Shown here in pieces: positions 1 to 11,989 of a DNA stretch of 64,000 nucleotides. The number at the start of each line of letters is the position of its first letter. Positions within the stretch are counted from its first letter, which is position 1. Origin of the DNA: Sinohyriopsis cumingii (Eukaryota > Mollusca > Bivalvia > Unionida > Unionidae); assembly GCA_028554795.2 (NCBI GenBank), contig CM068839.1, forward strand, positions 40,515,006 to 40,579,005, written 5' to 3'. Below the pieces are notes generated by a model. It saw only the letters and a list, made by a program, of their open reading frames with translations, did no database searches and had not been told where the DNA came from. Both the position numbers and the translations under genes were made by a program.

Positions 1-401
1 AAATATTTTCTCTGGCCATGCTATTTAATCCAAACAATCTTAATTTAATAGCATCACCTTCCAAACGTTTCTTCTGCAAGACTCCAGACAAGAGTCCCTC
101 AAAGGGACAAATGTTCTACTGCCATAAAAGAATTCCTGGTAATTCAAGTCCATTCTTCTGCCCTTTGATTCTTTTTAACTTTTGAGAATTGAAACCTTCT
201 CTGATATTCTTGAGAAACTTGAATATACCAAATTTGGTAACACCATTTATCCCTGAACAGGATATCATGACTGGAAGATAATTTAGCTAGAAGTCTCATA
301 CAAGATTAAGATATACCCACATGCCAAGTTTGGTTGTATTTTTTAAATTGCATTGATTTCATTTAGGGTCAACTATATATCATGTGAAGTCCTTAGATAA
401 A

Positions 402-560
402 AATCCATTATGAATGACACCACTTTTGTCAAGGATAAGTAGCAATAAAAAGATTTTCATGGTGGTTACAATATACAATAAAGAATCCATTATGAATGAC
501 ACCACTTGTCCAGGATAAGAAGCAATGCAAAGATTTTCATGGTGGTTATAATAGTATCAA
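402..560. repeat. 82-bp tandem duplication
   Basis: Two imperfect copies start at 402 and 484, both opening AATCCATTATGAATGACACC. Bases 1-401 and 561-970 show no coding signal; they are AT-rich with short inverted words only. Confidence 0.75.
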
Positions 561-970
561 TATGAGATGTCATTTAGAACCAACGAGATATAAGAGGGGT
601 GTAGGGGTAGGGGTAAAATATTTAAATATAATATTACATAGCTTGCTCTTTCTGGGACATAAATTAGCCTTGATTGTATGAGATATGACTTCATCCTACC
701 ACTGGGTGAATTCCCGAAAGAGCTGAAGTCAACTGTGCACCACTGACCCATGTGCAACAGTCCTCAACTTCTTTCTTCCAAGACATAGGTTACTAGTGGG
801 ATATCAGTGCTGGGTGGGTGGACGGAATGTAGCAGTGGCAACAAGTATTACATCATTAAAACTAGTTTTACCCCCACCCCACTGTATATAAATATCAGCA
901 GTTTGTTACCTGTTACTGTTGTGCAGCTGAATTTGCCAGTCTGATGAGAGACTGATGACTCCAAAACTGG

Positions 971-2300
971 TCAAAGAAAAACAAAATCCTGACCTTTACT
1001 CCTGAACTGTCTACTATTATAGGATGCTGTCTCTGTGTTGGTCCCTTCAGAGGCAGCCATACTGAAACATAATGCCATAACTTGGAGTGTAAGTTGATCT
1101 TGATCATTCACAGCACAGATACAGCTGAGACTGCAGATCATTACAGGAAGTGGAGCTACTTGGGAAGCCATTGTTTTTGCTAAGAAACCTGGCTGGCAAA
1201 GGAGAGACACTGGCTCATACTTGCCAATCAACTATATACAGCTCTGTTCAAGACAGGGAATAAAGATCACTCTTTCATCTCACTGACACCAAAGACAGCA
1301 AGAAAAACATCAAGAGGGTAAGGTTCTCAAAATAAGCTTTGCCCAAGGCTTAATGGCTTTTTTAGTTAAAGACCACAAGACAAGTGATTCCATCTAGGTA
1401 TTTGAGAGCAAGACACCAGTCTCTGCAGCTTGAAATGCCTGATACACCATGGGTGTGGAGGGTCTCCTGGTTTGAATGACGCACTTAGCAGCAACTTTGT
1501 TCAAAAAATTCTGTCAGATTGTCTGAGATTAGTCAGGCATAAATATGGAGAATCTGTGTGCTGTTGTGCAGGGGACATCCAATGTACTTTAAAAGGTCCT
1601 TCCTCAGGAAGAAAGTCATGGCTCAGTCTAACAGCAGATTCAGAAGACTTTTCAAGTTACCGATGAACTATCAAAATAAAAAAGATAGACATACATGAGC
1701 TGAAAATGTGGACCAGGATTCTGTCTACTCTGTCATGAGGGACCGAGACTAATCCTCTGTCAATGAAGAAACTCATCCCCTGATAAATGAAAATGAAATG
1801 GAATCAGCTCTGATTTATCTTGGTCAAGTAAAAGGCCCAGCCCTGTCATTGTGGACAAACAGCAAGATAGGTCTTGTCTAAGGGATCCTAGCTGGCCATT
1901 GTGGAGCAATCATTTATGAAAATATTGGAGGATATTGATCAACTGTGTCCTTAAGTGGACAGTAACTACTCCTTCAACACTCATAAAAGTTCTGCATGTG
2001 AAGGCTAGACCAAATGTCAGACCAAGTCTCCATCTTGAAAGGTTCCTCCTGAAAAACCTTGTTCAAGGTGAAAACATTGATAATTAATTGAAACACCTTT
2101 TTTGTGTCCCACTTGGTCACAGAACATCCTCTTGCTGCACTCCTCTGCATAAGTGTATCTATTCCTTTGATCTCATCAGACTATAGCAGTGGAACCAGAC
2201 GGGGTCCTTCCTAGAAAAGGAATTTTCTGGAACTGAAGCTATTTATGATTAAGACTCATCCATTGTCCATTATGCTTGACCAAACATCTGAAAGGATGGT
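971..2300 (-). mobile_element. Decayed DIRS-like retroelement, copy A
   Basis: The stretch 1,850-2,050 aligns by eye, with many substitutions, to the reverse transcriptase region of copy B at 11,140-11,330, and 2,225-2,300 aligns to 11,910-11,990 (the segment before the RT core). On the minus strand, 971-1,231 carries an open 86-residue frame containing NDQDQLTLQVMALCFSMAAS, which resembles the region around the HxxR box of DIRS/Ngaro tyrosine recombinases. That family reading is inference. The element has stops and frameshifts throughout and no recognisable ends. The RNase H region could not be located. Confidence 0.45.
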
Positions 2301-2335
2301 GAGTATGGCATATAAAGGAATGAAGAGCGGGACAC

Positions 2336-2467
2336 ACCACATATCATGAAGACTGGTAATCAACCACATATCATGAAGACTGGCAATCAACCATATATGA
2401 AGTCTGGCAATCAACCACATATCATGAAGACTGGCAACCAACCACATATCATGAAGACTGGCAATCA
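2336..2467. repeat. 27-bp minisatellite, 5 units
   Basis: Five units of ACCACATATCATGAAGACTG plus GCAATCA, the third shortened to 24 bp. The period is a multiple of three, so the minus strand reads repeated SLHDMWLI in an open frame; this is a by-product of the repeat. Confidence 0.9.
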
Positions 2468-2828
2468 GAGGACACAACTCTTGTAAATGATAATATGCAA
2501 TAAAGGAAATTACAATCATTCTAAGCATAATAGCAAGCTGCATTCCAACTGTACTTCCAACAGTCATTGCTAAAGCATCACTGCAGAGGCCAAGATTTGG
2601 AGGATCACAAAACTGAGGCCATGACTCCTCTTAATGACGGTGTGGAACACGGAAATCAAACTCACTCATGGTCTCATCAGTATAAACCTGCATTAGTAAT
2701 TTGATTGAAATCCAACAATCCTCAGTAATGCTTTTGCACAGCAACACGATTAGGTTATTTAGTACAGAGGTAATTAGAGTAAGTTCTTGCAAAAGGACAT
2801 GGTAACTGAATCTTGGTAATGTAATGTT

Positions 2829-3199
2829 GATGAAACAGAGGTCAGTAAGGTAGACAGAAAGTAAACTTCTGTAAATAACGCTGAATAAACAGAGGTCTGT
2901 AAGGTAAGACAGAACTAAGTCCTATAAATAAAGCTGAAGCAACAGAGGTCTGTAAGTTAGACAGAAAATCCTGTAAGTAATCTTGATGAAACAGAGGTCA
3001 GTAGGGTAGACAGAAATTAAATCCTGAAAATAAATCTGAAGATAGAGTTTTCTGGGATGAGACAGAAAGTAACTCCTGCAAATAATGCTGAAAAAACAGA
3101 GGTCTGGGGGGTAGACAGAATAACTCTTGTAAATAATGCTGAAGAAATAGAGGTCCATAAGAGAGACAAAGTGGGTGCAACTCCTGTAAATGATGCTGA
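2829..3199. repeat. About 50-bp diverged tandem repeat, 7 units
   Basis: Seven units, each opening near GAAACAGAGGTCTGTAAGGT and ending in CTGTAAATAATGCT with 10-25% differences. Flanking DNA at 2,470-2,828 and 3,200-3,420 holds weaker copies of the same words. 3,421-4,559 shows nothing recognisable. Confidence 0.8.
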
Positions 3200-4559
3200 A
3201 GGATGCTGAAAATTAACTGTGCTCATGATGTCTCATCATTATAAAGAAAATTCCAATCCAACAAACCTAGATAAAGATATGCTGCAAAACTCAAAGTCTG
3301 GCAACCAGGAAAAATAACACCGGTAAATGATGTCATGGAACACTGGAAAACCAAGTCATTCAAGGTCTCATCTGCCAACATTTGTGAGCTACTGGACTCA
3401 TAAACATAATACTCTTGTTCTAGATGGAACTTACTACCATAATTTATTCAATAATTTTTTGTAATGGAAAGAATGCTATTGAATGACCATTATGTATTAT
3501 GTGATATCAGATTTCAGTCTGTGCAGTTTGCAGTTGGATATGACTTATAAGTATGTACAGTACATGAACTACAGATGTTTTTTTCCCAAACATAAAGTAT
3601 TTCATTATTTTCCTTCAATTCACATTTGAGGCCAAGTACAGTAGTTCATTTGCCATACTTTAGAATGTCAATACCATATAAAAACAAATAACAAATATTA
3701 ACATGCCTCTTTGATCGTTCCCCAACAAGTACCATATATTCACTGGTACAGACTCACTGAAATGAAATCTGGATAGAGTTGGCTCTCCCATCCCATAATA
3801 TACCATCAGATCAGAGTCAACATGGTATGCTGTCTCTATGGTTTCAAGGTACCAGTGCATTAAGTGTTGGCAGACCTGGGTGTATGCTGTTTTCAGTCAG
3901 CTGAATTCTTATCATAGAGTACTGATTATAAGCACAAGGCAGTCAATACTTTCATTAGTGGCTTTCTTTATTGCCTAAGGGAAAACAATATCAAGCTGCA
4001 ACCTACAGCTGGAAAACTGGAAAGCATTTCTCAGAATCAAGATGAAAACATGATGGCAAACTGGTAAACTAAAGAACAGTGAGGATGAGAAACTATTTTC
4101 CCAGAATGTTAAAAAAAAGTTGTTTTGTTGTTGTTACTGTTCTTGTTGTTTATGAGACCACTGAAAGGACTGATATTCAACTGGTTAAAAATATTTACAG
4201 GAATCCAAGACAAGTCTGCTTCTTCTTTTCAACTGCTGAAACCATCTACAAAATTCCTGAGATATTTTTTAAAGTATACACATTTAGCAAGAAAAAGTTT
4301 TCAAATGTACCAGTTAACATGTTCGTAAAATACCTGTAAATGCAGTAAAAATTTCTTTGCCATAACCTTTGACCTCAAGCTTATATAATGGATAGATCAA
4401 TGAACATGTCTCAGACAATGTCGAGATATAGCCATGTGCAAAGTTTAGTTAAATCTATAGGCAATATATGTTTAGAAAAAGAATGAAGTTACTGAAGTGA
4501 TATTCTTTAATGTATTCCTAAGATATATCCACAAATTGAGTTAAATGATACAAAATCCT

Positions 4560-4800
4560 GTAAATAGGGATAACAAGATTTGGCAGCAATGTTAAATGTC
4601 AGACTGGCACCATTATCATTCATCATAAATAGTTTACTGAAAACTCATGTAGATATTACCATCCATTCGAGAGGAGTAGTGAGATTTTCAAGATGGCCAC
4701 CATGGCAGCCATATTGGATATCCAAAGGGCAGCATTTTCAATTATGCTCAGATAGACTTTAAAACAGTCTTTAAGTGAAAACCCCGTATTATTATGACCA
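4560..4800 (+). repeat. About 140-bp dispersed repeat, 2 units
   Basis: Contains AAGATGGCCACCATGGCAGC at 4,691-4,710 followed by ATATTGGATATCC, the core of a repeat that recurs at six places in this window in the same orientation. The preceding partial unit starts near 4,566 with AACAAGATTTGGCAGC. Confidence 0.7.
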
Positions 4801-4901
4801 ATCATTTAGGTTCCAATCCACAGTTTCATATTTTGCAGACAGATGAATTTCTACCAAAAAGTGAATTGAAGTATTTTAATAATAGCATAATGTTTTATTT
4901 A

Positions 4902-5105
4902 AAGTAGAATCCTGGAATGCTTATTGCCTTTACAGACCATATGCATCTCACTTCTGCTCATGGGGGTTTGAGTCTCTACTCTGCCAATGTGGGTATGTGA
5001 GAAAGCTTGCCAGTACCTTTCCATGGTATGGTATTTCTTCCCAGATTCTTCCTTTATCAAATATACTGGCTGCCATGTATTGCCTATTAAATGTTTGAAA
5101 AACGT
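4902..5105 (+). mobile_element. SINE family I, degraded copy
   Basis: The body GCCAATGTGGGTATGTGAGA at 4,982-5,001 and the 3' words ACTGGCTGCCATGTAT match the better copies at 11,502 and 15,420. The A-box half is lost. 5,106-5,738 holds nothing else recognisable. Confidence 0.75.
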
Positions 5106-5738
5106 GTCAAAAATATAAAACCAAAACAATCAACTACCATACTTTGTGTTTAGATGGACTGTTAGTCAGGTTCTAAATAGCAAAAATGTATATCAAATGT
5201 TTGAGATGAAGTTAAAACCTGAGTTTTTCTGCACTGCTGCAAGAGTGAACACAATTAGGACAAAGTTGTTTGCTCAATAACTCTCACAATGTAGAGATAC
5301 CATACACTTACATGTCTTTCATCTACTTTGATTGACATTTAGTTCTGATCACTATGGACATCAACTTTCCTTGGCTTTGAAATACAGGGGGAAAAAAATT
5401 CAGAGTTCTGCCATTTCTATTTTCTGAAACTGCACTTGCATAAAATATTACACAAAATTAACAACTGGTTATCAGTCCATTGATTTAAAATTTACCTGTC
5501 TGAAGTTCAGAAACTGAAATTAGCCATGCAGAGCTAGCAATCTTCTGAGACACATATCAAAAACAAGATCAAGCTGTGTACTCACAAATGACGATCAATA
5601 ACCATCATCCAACAAGAGTACCATGGATACATTCTGTTGTACACCCCCCAAAGTGTTTAATAGTCTATGTAGGCATAAGTTCGGCATGGCTGCTGAAGAT
5701 TACTGACCAACAGGTCTCAATTACCTGCCTTTAAAGGT

Positions 5739-6178
5739 ACCACATATACTCACAATGCTGTTTGTTCCACTGATTACTCTTAACAAACTGCACAGACCCA
5801 GATCTGCCTGCACTTTATGCATGTGTGTGTGTTTTTTAATGTAACTTTAACATTTTTTTAGTCATATCGCTACAATGTCTGCAGTTTAGCAGTTTAAAGT
5901 GATGTCTGGCACCACCTGGGATATCATGCCACAGACATGTAGCATGATGTCCCACCCAGTCACATTATCCTGACACCAGGCCAACCAGTCCCAACACTAA
6001 CCACTTAATGCTGCACGCCTAGCAAGGCTGCTGTTAGTACCATTTTTATAAGACTTTGGTATGACTTGGCCAGGGTTTGAATCTGTGACCTCCCGCATAT
6101 GAGGTGGATGCTCTAACCACTAGGCCACCAGAGCAGTTGCCAGCACTTTATGCAATGGCAGATCTGGATCTGTGGCCT
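5739..6178 (+). mobile_element. Palindromic MITE copy, split by a SINE
   Basis: The outer halves at 5,739-5,821 and 6,143-6,178 carry the family words CAGACCCAGATCTGCC and GGCAGATCTGGATCTGTGG. A family II SINE sits between them. Compare the less damaged copies at 20,772 and 57,466. Confidence 0.75.
5822..6142 (-). mobile_element. SINE family II, full length, with target duplication
   Basis: On the minus strand the head reads CTGGTGGCCTAGTGGTTAGA then GGTTCAAACCC-type B box, a tRNA-like polymerase III promoter (A box TGGCCTAGTGG). The tail runs to a TTAAAAAACACACAC end. A perfect 12-bp target duplication GCACTTTATGCA flanks it at 5,810-5,821 and 6,143-6,154. Confidence 0.88.
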
Positions 6179-7020
6179 TAACATTGATGTTTCTTCATTA
6201 CGTCTGCAAAATTAAATTTCTATGTAACAGATTTTCACTGATCTTAAGAAGGAGCAGTTGTTTTAACTAATGCTGGAAAAATAGAATTATTTTTTTCAAA
6301 TTATTTTTTATACGAGTTTTTAATTTTTTAAAATCTTTACCATAAACATGGAAAACATTAAAAACCAGGAAGACTGTTTATCAAGATGAAAGAAATAATT
6401 TATCAACACACCATGACAGTTTGGAAAGAAGTAAATCCTTATTCATATCAACCAGACAGTGCATGCAAATCAAGCACATTAATTTCATGATTATTTTACG
6501 ATCACAACAAAAGCTCCTGCAAATTAAATATCAGAGCAGGCTTGATGTATGACACGTATTTCCACTTTCATGAGCACTTTTTGTCAAACCTATCTTAATA
6601 ATTCTACTCCATTTATCCTTGTAATGATACGAATAGAATCGTATTGTCAGCACATCTAGTACATCGGCTTGCAAGTGGCATTGGCTGAACAATTTACTTA
6701 ATTAAGGACAAAAGTAAATGAATTGAGCCAAAACAGCTCAAACTTGAGGACTTAAACATTTGTAAGTGGCAATCCGGGGTGGGATTGGTCCATGACCGTA
6801 TGTCACCATGTACATGGTCTGCCAAACCTTGTGCCCTGAGCCCTTGAGCTACCAAACTGTTGGGTTTAATTTTAATTCAGGCAGCCAAGCAAGCCTCTTT
6901 ATGAAACCATAATTTGGTATACTTTTTCACCTAGGAAATTTACTGCTGTTGACTTGTAACATGGATAAAAGAAAATTATTAAAGCTATAAAAAAAATTAT
7001 ATCCAAGAGATTTCTCTATA
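6179..7020. other. No recognisable feature
   Basis: AT-rich DNA without a long open frame, splice-like exon or repeat that I can name. 6,760-6,900 is locally GC-richer but shows no coding signal. Confidence 0.5.
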
Positions 7021-7372
7021 GACTACTGAATTAAGCTTGGACTACCAGATATTCATTTATTTGTGACTACTGAATTAAGCTTGGACTACCAGATATTCAT
7101 TTATTTGTGACTACTGAATTAAGCTTGGACTACTAGATATTCATTTATTTGTGACTATTGAATTAAGCTTGGACTACTAGATATTCATTTATTTGTGACT
7201 ATTGAATTAAGCTTGGACTACTAGATATTCATTTATTTGTGACTATTGAATTAAGCTTGGACTACTAGATATTCATTTATTTGTGACTACTGAATTAAGC
7301 TTGGACTACCAGATATTCATTTATTTGTGATTAATGAATTAAGCTTGGAGTACCAGATATTCATTTATTTGT
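7021..7372. repeat. 44-bp satellite, exactly 8 units
   Basis: Eight units of 44 bp (352 bp in all), each GACTACTGAATTAAGCTTGG plus ACTACCAGATATTCATTTAT plus TTGT. Units 4-6 share a CTATTG variant and units 3-6 share CTACTAG, showing internal amplification. Each unit contains a HindIII site word AAGCTT. Confidence 0.97.
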
Positions 7373-7579
7373 GACAGATGTCCATTTTTTAATTGTTGAA
7401 GGCTGATCTTTACTGCAGCCCCTCATGTCAATGAATAAATCTGGGTCAAATTAAGTGTTTGTTGTTGCAAGGTGTTTATTACTACCAGTATGACTGGGAA
7501 GAATGGAGGATGTAATGGTGATACAAGTGGGCACAAATTAACTAGTCATAATTTCAAAGGATGTCAGTGAACAATTAAC

Positions 7580-7912
7580 AAGAAATTAACAAGAAATTAA
7601 AAAAATCAATTGTTACTGCAGTGAACAACAAAAGTACAATAAGAAATGAAATAAATCAATTATTACTGAACTAAAAAAAAGTAAACCAAGAAATAAAATA
7701 AACAGTTACAGCACTGATTAACAAAAGTACAAGAAATGAAATAAATCAATTGTTACTGCACATATTTTCAAGAGTACAAGAAATGATGAAGTAAATCATT
7801 ATTGCACTGAATAACAAAAGTACAAGAAATAAATAAACCAATTGTTACTGCAGTGATTAACAAACATACAAGAAATGATGAAATAAATCCTTATAGCACT
7901 GAATAAAAAAGA
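7580..7912. repeat. About 46-bp diverged tandem repeat, 7 units
   Basis: Units start AAGAAATGAAATAAATCAAT and end near AACAAAAGTAC with indels. The array follows the 44-bp satellite but the sequences are unrelated. 7,913-8,218 shows nothing further. Confidence 0.8.
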
Positions 7913-8218
7913 ACAACAAATGGCACATCATACTATGTGAACTTTCCCCTCCTGATGACCTTGATTTATTAACTATTGCTTTCCTATTACTGTTTCATCC
8001 AAATAAGCAATCGGGTTACCGACTTGTATTATCCCTTGCTGTGACCATACCTTTGAGGCCAAGGCATACAACTAAAAATGTGAGACAAGTCAAGACATAT
8101 AACAGGTAAAAGTATCATTGTTGTTGGTTCAGAATTTATTCCCATATGCCGATTAATATCTGACCTTGCTGTGATCTTGAACTTCAGGCAGGGTTCACAG
8201 TTAACATGTTCAGTCATG

Positions 8219-8244
8219 TTTGTGTGTGTGTGTGTGTCTGTGTC

Positions 8245-8286
<42 letters not shown>
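8219..8286. repeat. (TG)n(TA)n microsatellite
   Basis: A TG run with two TCTG interruptions passes into a TA run of about 16 dinucleotides. 8,287-9,189 has an open frame on the plus strand (8,528-8,842, 104 codons) with no recognisable domain; I do not support it as a gene. Confidence 0.97.
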
Positions 8287-8287
<1 letters not shown>

Positions 8288-9189
8288 ACACATTTTTTAC
8301 CATGACCTTGAAGAAAGGGACATCACTATAGCAGACAACACAATGTATAGTCACCATGTATACTTGAGTACAGTTTTATTATTAAGTGGTTCAAAATTTG
8401 TACAATGATTATTGATAACGTCACTGAATTACATTTTCCCTTCTTGAACAATCATCTTGAGGCCAGGGGCCAACTTCTGGTTAGTGAAGACACCAAATAG
8501 TCATGACAAATATTTTGTTAAAGTTTAATGAACATCACTATAACTGTTACAAAGTTACGAGACTTACAGGCAAGTATTAACAGACTAACAATTCCACAAC
8601 AAAACGAGTCTGACTTTAGACTGTCATATAAAATATTGTTTCTCAAAATATCTCTTTCTGAAAAGCTGTTTGCTTACAAACTACATAAATATGTTGCAGT
8701 TGTATGCAAGGTCAAGGCTGGTGATATTCATCAAACTTGCTCTATTCAAAATGTCAGAATCTGGCATTTTCATGTTAGAGTAACAAGATTACTTAGGTCA
8801 ACTTACAGAACAGTATCAAAATACAGAACCATCAATATCTAATGAAGTTTTTGACCTAAAAGAAAGAATTAGCAAACATTTTAAGGAGACGAAAGCCACT
8901 GTCCAGTTGTCCATTGACATGACAGGACAGAAGCCAGTTTCTCCAAGGTTGCTTAAGAGCCAAACAATCTGAGCAATACTTTCTGAAAAAAGATATGCAG
9001 TGTCAAGACAGAAGACAACATGGTGTTACATTACTTTCTAAGGTAAATATTAATATTTTCTCAAACATAGTTTTAACAAGCATCAATTGAAGTGACTGAC
9101 ACACTACAAGCTAAGACTTTCCTTTAATAGGCAATACATGGCTGAGTGCTGAAACCATCTGATATTCTTAAGCAATAACAACATTTTAA

Positions 9190-9500
9190 AACAAGTTGAT
9201 GTGGTGGACATACTGAGTGTCAGATTTGGCACTGTTTTTATCTAGGACCAAAACAACATCAAAAATAGTCTTTTGTTGAAAAACCTTTGTCAATATCACC
9301 ATCCATGCAGGAGAGTAGAGGCAGCAAGATTTCAGAACAGCCATTGTTGCAGATATATTGGATATACATTTACATTTAGGACCAACTTGGTATCAAGAAG
9401 TCTGTTGGTGAAAATTTTATGTGATATTACAGTCATTTTGGGATCAGTGGAGATAATATTTTCAAAATGTCCACCATGGTGGCAAGACTCTGCATCAAAT
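9190..9500 (+). repeat. About 140-bp dispersed repeat, 2-3 units
   Basis: Words GGCACTGTTTTTATCTAGGACC, then GCAAGATTTCAGAACAGCC and TTTTCAAAATGTCCACCATG recur about 140 bp apart and match the units at 37,400-38,200. Confidence 0.65.
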
Positions 9501-9533
9501 GTGGGTAAAGATATACATGCTGAGAAACTGTTG

Positions 9534-10168
9534 CTGGTCAAGTCTATTCACTTGGCTGTCATATACCTCAGCTGGGAGAGACTATTCACTTGGCTTTCAT
9601 ATACCACAGCTGAGAATGACTTCACATGGATGTCGTGTATTTTAAGCTGGTAAAGTCTATTCACTTGGCTGTAATATACCTCAGCTGGGAAAGACTGTTC
9701 ACATGGCTGTCAGGTACCTAAGCTGGTCAAGTCTCTTCACATGGCTGTGATATACCTCAGCTGAAAAAGCCTTTGCATGGCTGTCATATACCTCAGCTGG
9801 GAAAGACTGTTCATATGGCTGTCAGGTACCTAAGCTGGTAAAGTCTATTCACTTGGCCTTCATATACCTCAGCTGAAAAAGACTTCGCATGGCTGTCATA
9901 TACCTCAGCTGGGAAAGACTGTTCACATGGCTGTCAGGTACCTAAGCTGGTCAAGTATCTTCACGTGGCTGTCATATACCTCAGCTGGAAAAGACTTCAC
10001 ATGGCTGTCATATACCTCAGCTGGGAAAGACTGTTCATATGGCTGTCAGGTACCTAAACTGGTAAAGTCTATTCACTTGGCTTTCATATACCACAGCTGA
10101 AAAAGACTTTGCATGGCTGTCATGTACTTAAGCTGGTCAGTCTATTCACATGGCTGTCATATACCTCA
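9534..10168. repeat. 38-bp minisatellite, about 16-17 units
   Basis: Units read CTGGTCAAGTCTATTCACTT plus GGCTGTCATATACCTCAG. Two unit types alternate: ATATACCTCAG endings and AGGTACCTAAG endings, the latter after GACTGTTCACATGGCTGTC. The alternation suggests multi-unit duplication. Confidence 0.95.
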
Positions 10169-10235
10169 CTCTTTGCTGTTACTTATTTTAAGAACAAAGA
10201 CTCGTAACATTTCCAATGCCATCATCTGTTATAAT

Positions 10236-10382
10236 TGGTTGCCTTTACAGATCACTCATGCACCTTACACGCTCCAAGTTTGAATTTTGGCTTGTTCAAT
10301 ATGGATATGTGAGAAAGCTTGCCAGTAGCTTCTGGTGGGTTCTACCTCCACCAGATTCATCCCTATATTATACAGAGGGTCC
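10236..10382 (+). mobile_element. SINE family I fragment
   Basis: GTGAGAAAGCTTGCCAGTAG at 10,310-10,329 and TTCTACCTCCACCA match the family I body. The head and CAA tail are missing. 10,383-10,564 holds nothing recognisable. Confidence 0.7.
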
Positions 10383-10589
10383 GAGTCTGAGAAGGGTCTC
10401 TTATTTTTAGCAGAGTAGTAAAATCTTTTTCTGAAAAGAGTAATTTTCGATACTACAACCATCATAGATACTGACAGAAAATACTTGTTTATCTCTCTGA
10501 AAATATTCTGATTGAAAATAAATTATATATCTACTCATCTTTCTGTATTTTGGCCTCATTTATTTGCTTAGATAGCAATATTCAAGTGT

Positions 10590-10990
10590 TTTGAACAACA
10601 AAATATGACTAAAGAATGCCTTGTGGTCCCTTTCAAGTGCCTGATGGTATTCTGCCAACAGAAAGCAAGCTTGAAGACCTAAAATCACTGCCCTTATTTC
10701 TAAATTGTTGATGTGTTGGGTAGGTTCTTCCTGGGACCATGAACTCTGAAGTATCAGTCCATCAGGCTCTACATGAGCACCCCACCCTGAATTTGATGCA
10801 TCTGCAAACAGGCACGAGCTGGATTTTTGGGGTGCTTAGGATTCTGACCAGAAACTGATCCCTGTGTGGTTTCCAAGCCACCAAAAGTAGAATCTGGAGC
10901 AGACACAAGTGAAGTCTGCATATGGGAATCAGGTCTGCTGCAGCATTCGAGGTCACAAGCAGAAAGAGAAAAATATGAGCTGACAACACA
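10590..10990 (-). pseudogene. RNase H-like remnant of DIRS-like copy B
   Basis: After a frameshift the minus strand reads DASNSGWGAHVEP with an upstream Q/A-type substitution of the usual T-D-A-S, then HINNLEIRAVILGLQA, matching the D-A-S-x-x-G-W-G and H-I-N-x-L-E-x-x-A-V patterns of retroelement RNase H. Several stops interrupt it. Confidence 0.5.
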
Positions 10991-10999
10991 GCCTTTACT

Positions 11000-11446
11000 C
11001 TAAGCATCTCCAACAGGGGCAGGATCTTGTCTGTTCTGCCTAGAAGAACCTGGACCAACCCTCTGCCTGTCAGAAAATTCATCCTCATGCAGACAACACT
11101 TCTCTAAGTTTTGTAGAATACCAAGTCTTGTCAATATGGACCAACAGCAAGACAAGTCTAGTCTGAGAGACTCAAGACTACAATTGTGGATCAGCCCATT
11201 GTTAAAATACTTGAGGATTGGGATGCCAAATGACACTAAATGGGCTGCATCTACTCCCATAACCCTGGTAAAATGTCTGGCTGAATGGCAGATCTCAGAC
11301 CTGGAAGACCTCCCCAACCAAACAAAATATGAGGTACTCCCTGTGTGGAAGAAAGATAGGTATGTGAAGGTATGCATCCTGAAGATTGATGGAGACTGCC
11401 CAATCATCAGGTTTGTGGTCTCCATCTTACATGGATCCTCCAGCAA
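11000..11446 (-). pseudogene. Reverse transcriptase remnant with inactive catalytic box
   Basis: A 148-codon open frame. Residues 57-70 (ARHFTRVMGVDAAHL region) and 73-84 (GIPILKYFNNGL) match the DIRS-type RT palm, where the family has a YLDD-like box. Both catalytic aspartates are asparagine here (YFNN, residues 80-83), each explained by one GAT-to-AAT change. The frame continues with TRLGILQNLEKC, the usual L-x-N-x-x-K-S segment after the box. The protein would be catalytically dead. Confidence 0.6.
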
Positions 11447-11501
11447 AAATTTGATTAGGGAGGAAAGGTAGAAAATTAGATGAGACTTTTATCCTTTCTT
11501 G

Positions 11502-11749
11502 GGGACCCTGAGTGGCCGAGTGGTCTAAAGTGTTCTCCATTATGGATCACATCTCACCTCTGTCTGCTTGGGTTCGAGTCTCAGATTCAGCCAATGTGGG
11601 TATGTGAGAAAGATTGCCAGTAGCTTCTTGTGAGTCGGTGGTTCTTTCTGGGGTTTTCCCGGGTTCTTCCTCCACCATTTATACTGGCCGCCATGTATAA
11701 CCTATCATGTGCCAAAAAATGGCATTAAACCCTACAACAACAACAACAA
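11502..11749 (+). mobile_element. SINE family I inserted in DIRS-like RT
   Basis: 248 bp with A box GTGGCCGAGTGGTCTA near 11,512, B box GGGTTCGAGTC near 11,570 and a (CAA)n tail. A 12-bp target duplication (TATCCTTTCTTG at 11,490-11,501, TACCCTTTCTTG at 11,750-11,761, one mismatch) flanks it, so the insertion postdates the retroelement. Confidence 0.93.
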
Positions 11750-11989
11750 TACCCTTTCTTGAGAACCAGGAAAATCTCTGAATAGAAGGCCGGATATATG
11801 TCTTTTAACACCCTCTCCACTGCACCCATCCAAAGAAGGGAATGGATCACTTCCTTCAACTGGGCCAGATTTAACTAGCAGAAGCAAATGGGGAACCTTA
11901 CTAAAGGAGGGGGATCCCTGAACTGAAGCCAGTAACCATCTCTCATGATGGAAAGGATCCAGCTGTCAACCATTATGCCTTGCAAGCCT

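Noticed and set aside
880-920. TATATAAATA as a core promoter
   Set aside because: No gene starts downstream on either strand; such words are frequent in AT-rich DNA.
2256-2567. 103-codon minus frame with SLHDMWLI repeats
   Set aside because: Arises from the 27-bp tandem repeat.
4691-4710. Perfect Kozak context GCCACCATGG as a translation start
   Set aside because: It is part of the 140-bp repeat core and opens only a short frame; other units carry broken versions.
8528-8842. 104-codon plus frame as a small gene
   Set aside because: No recognisable domain, no splice or promoter context, and composition like the surrounding DNA.
9534-10168. Possible CRISPR-like array of regular repeats
   Set aside because: Units are contiguous with no unique spacers, in a eukaryotic genome; it is a minisatellite. 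The same applies to the arrays at 7,021, 24,335, 52,700 and 61,565.
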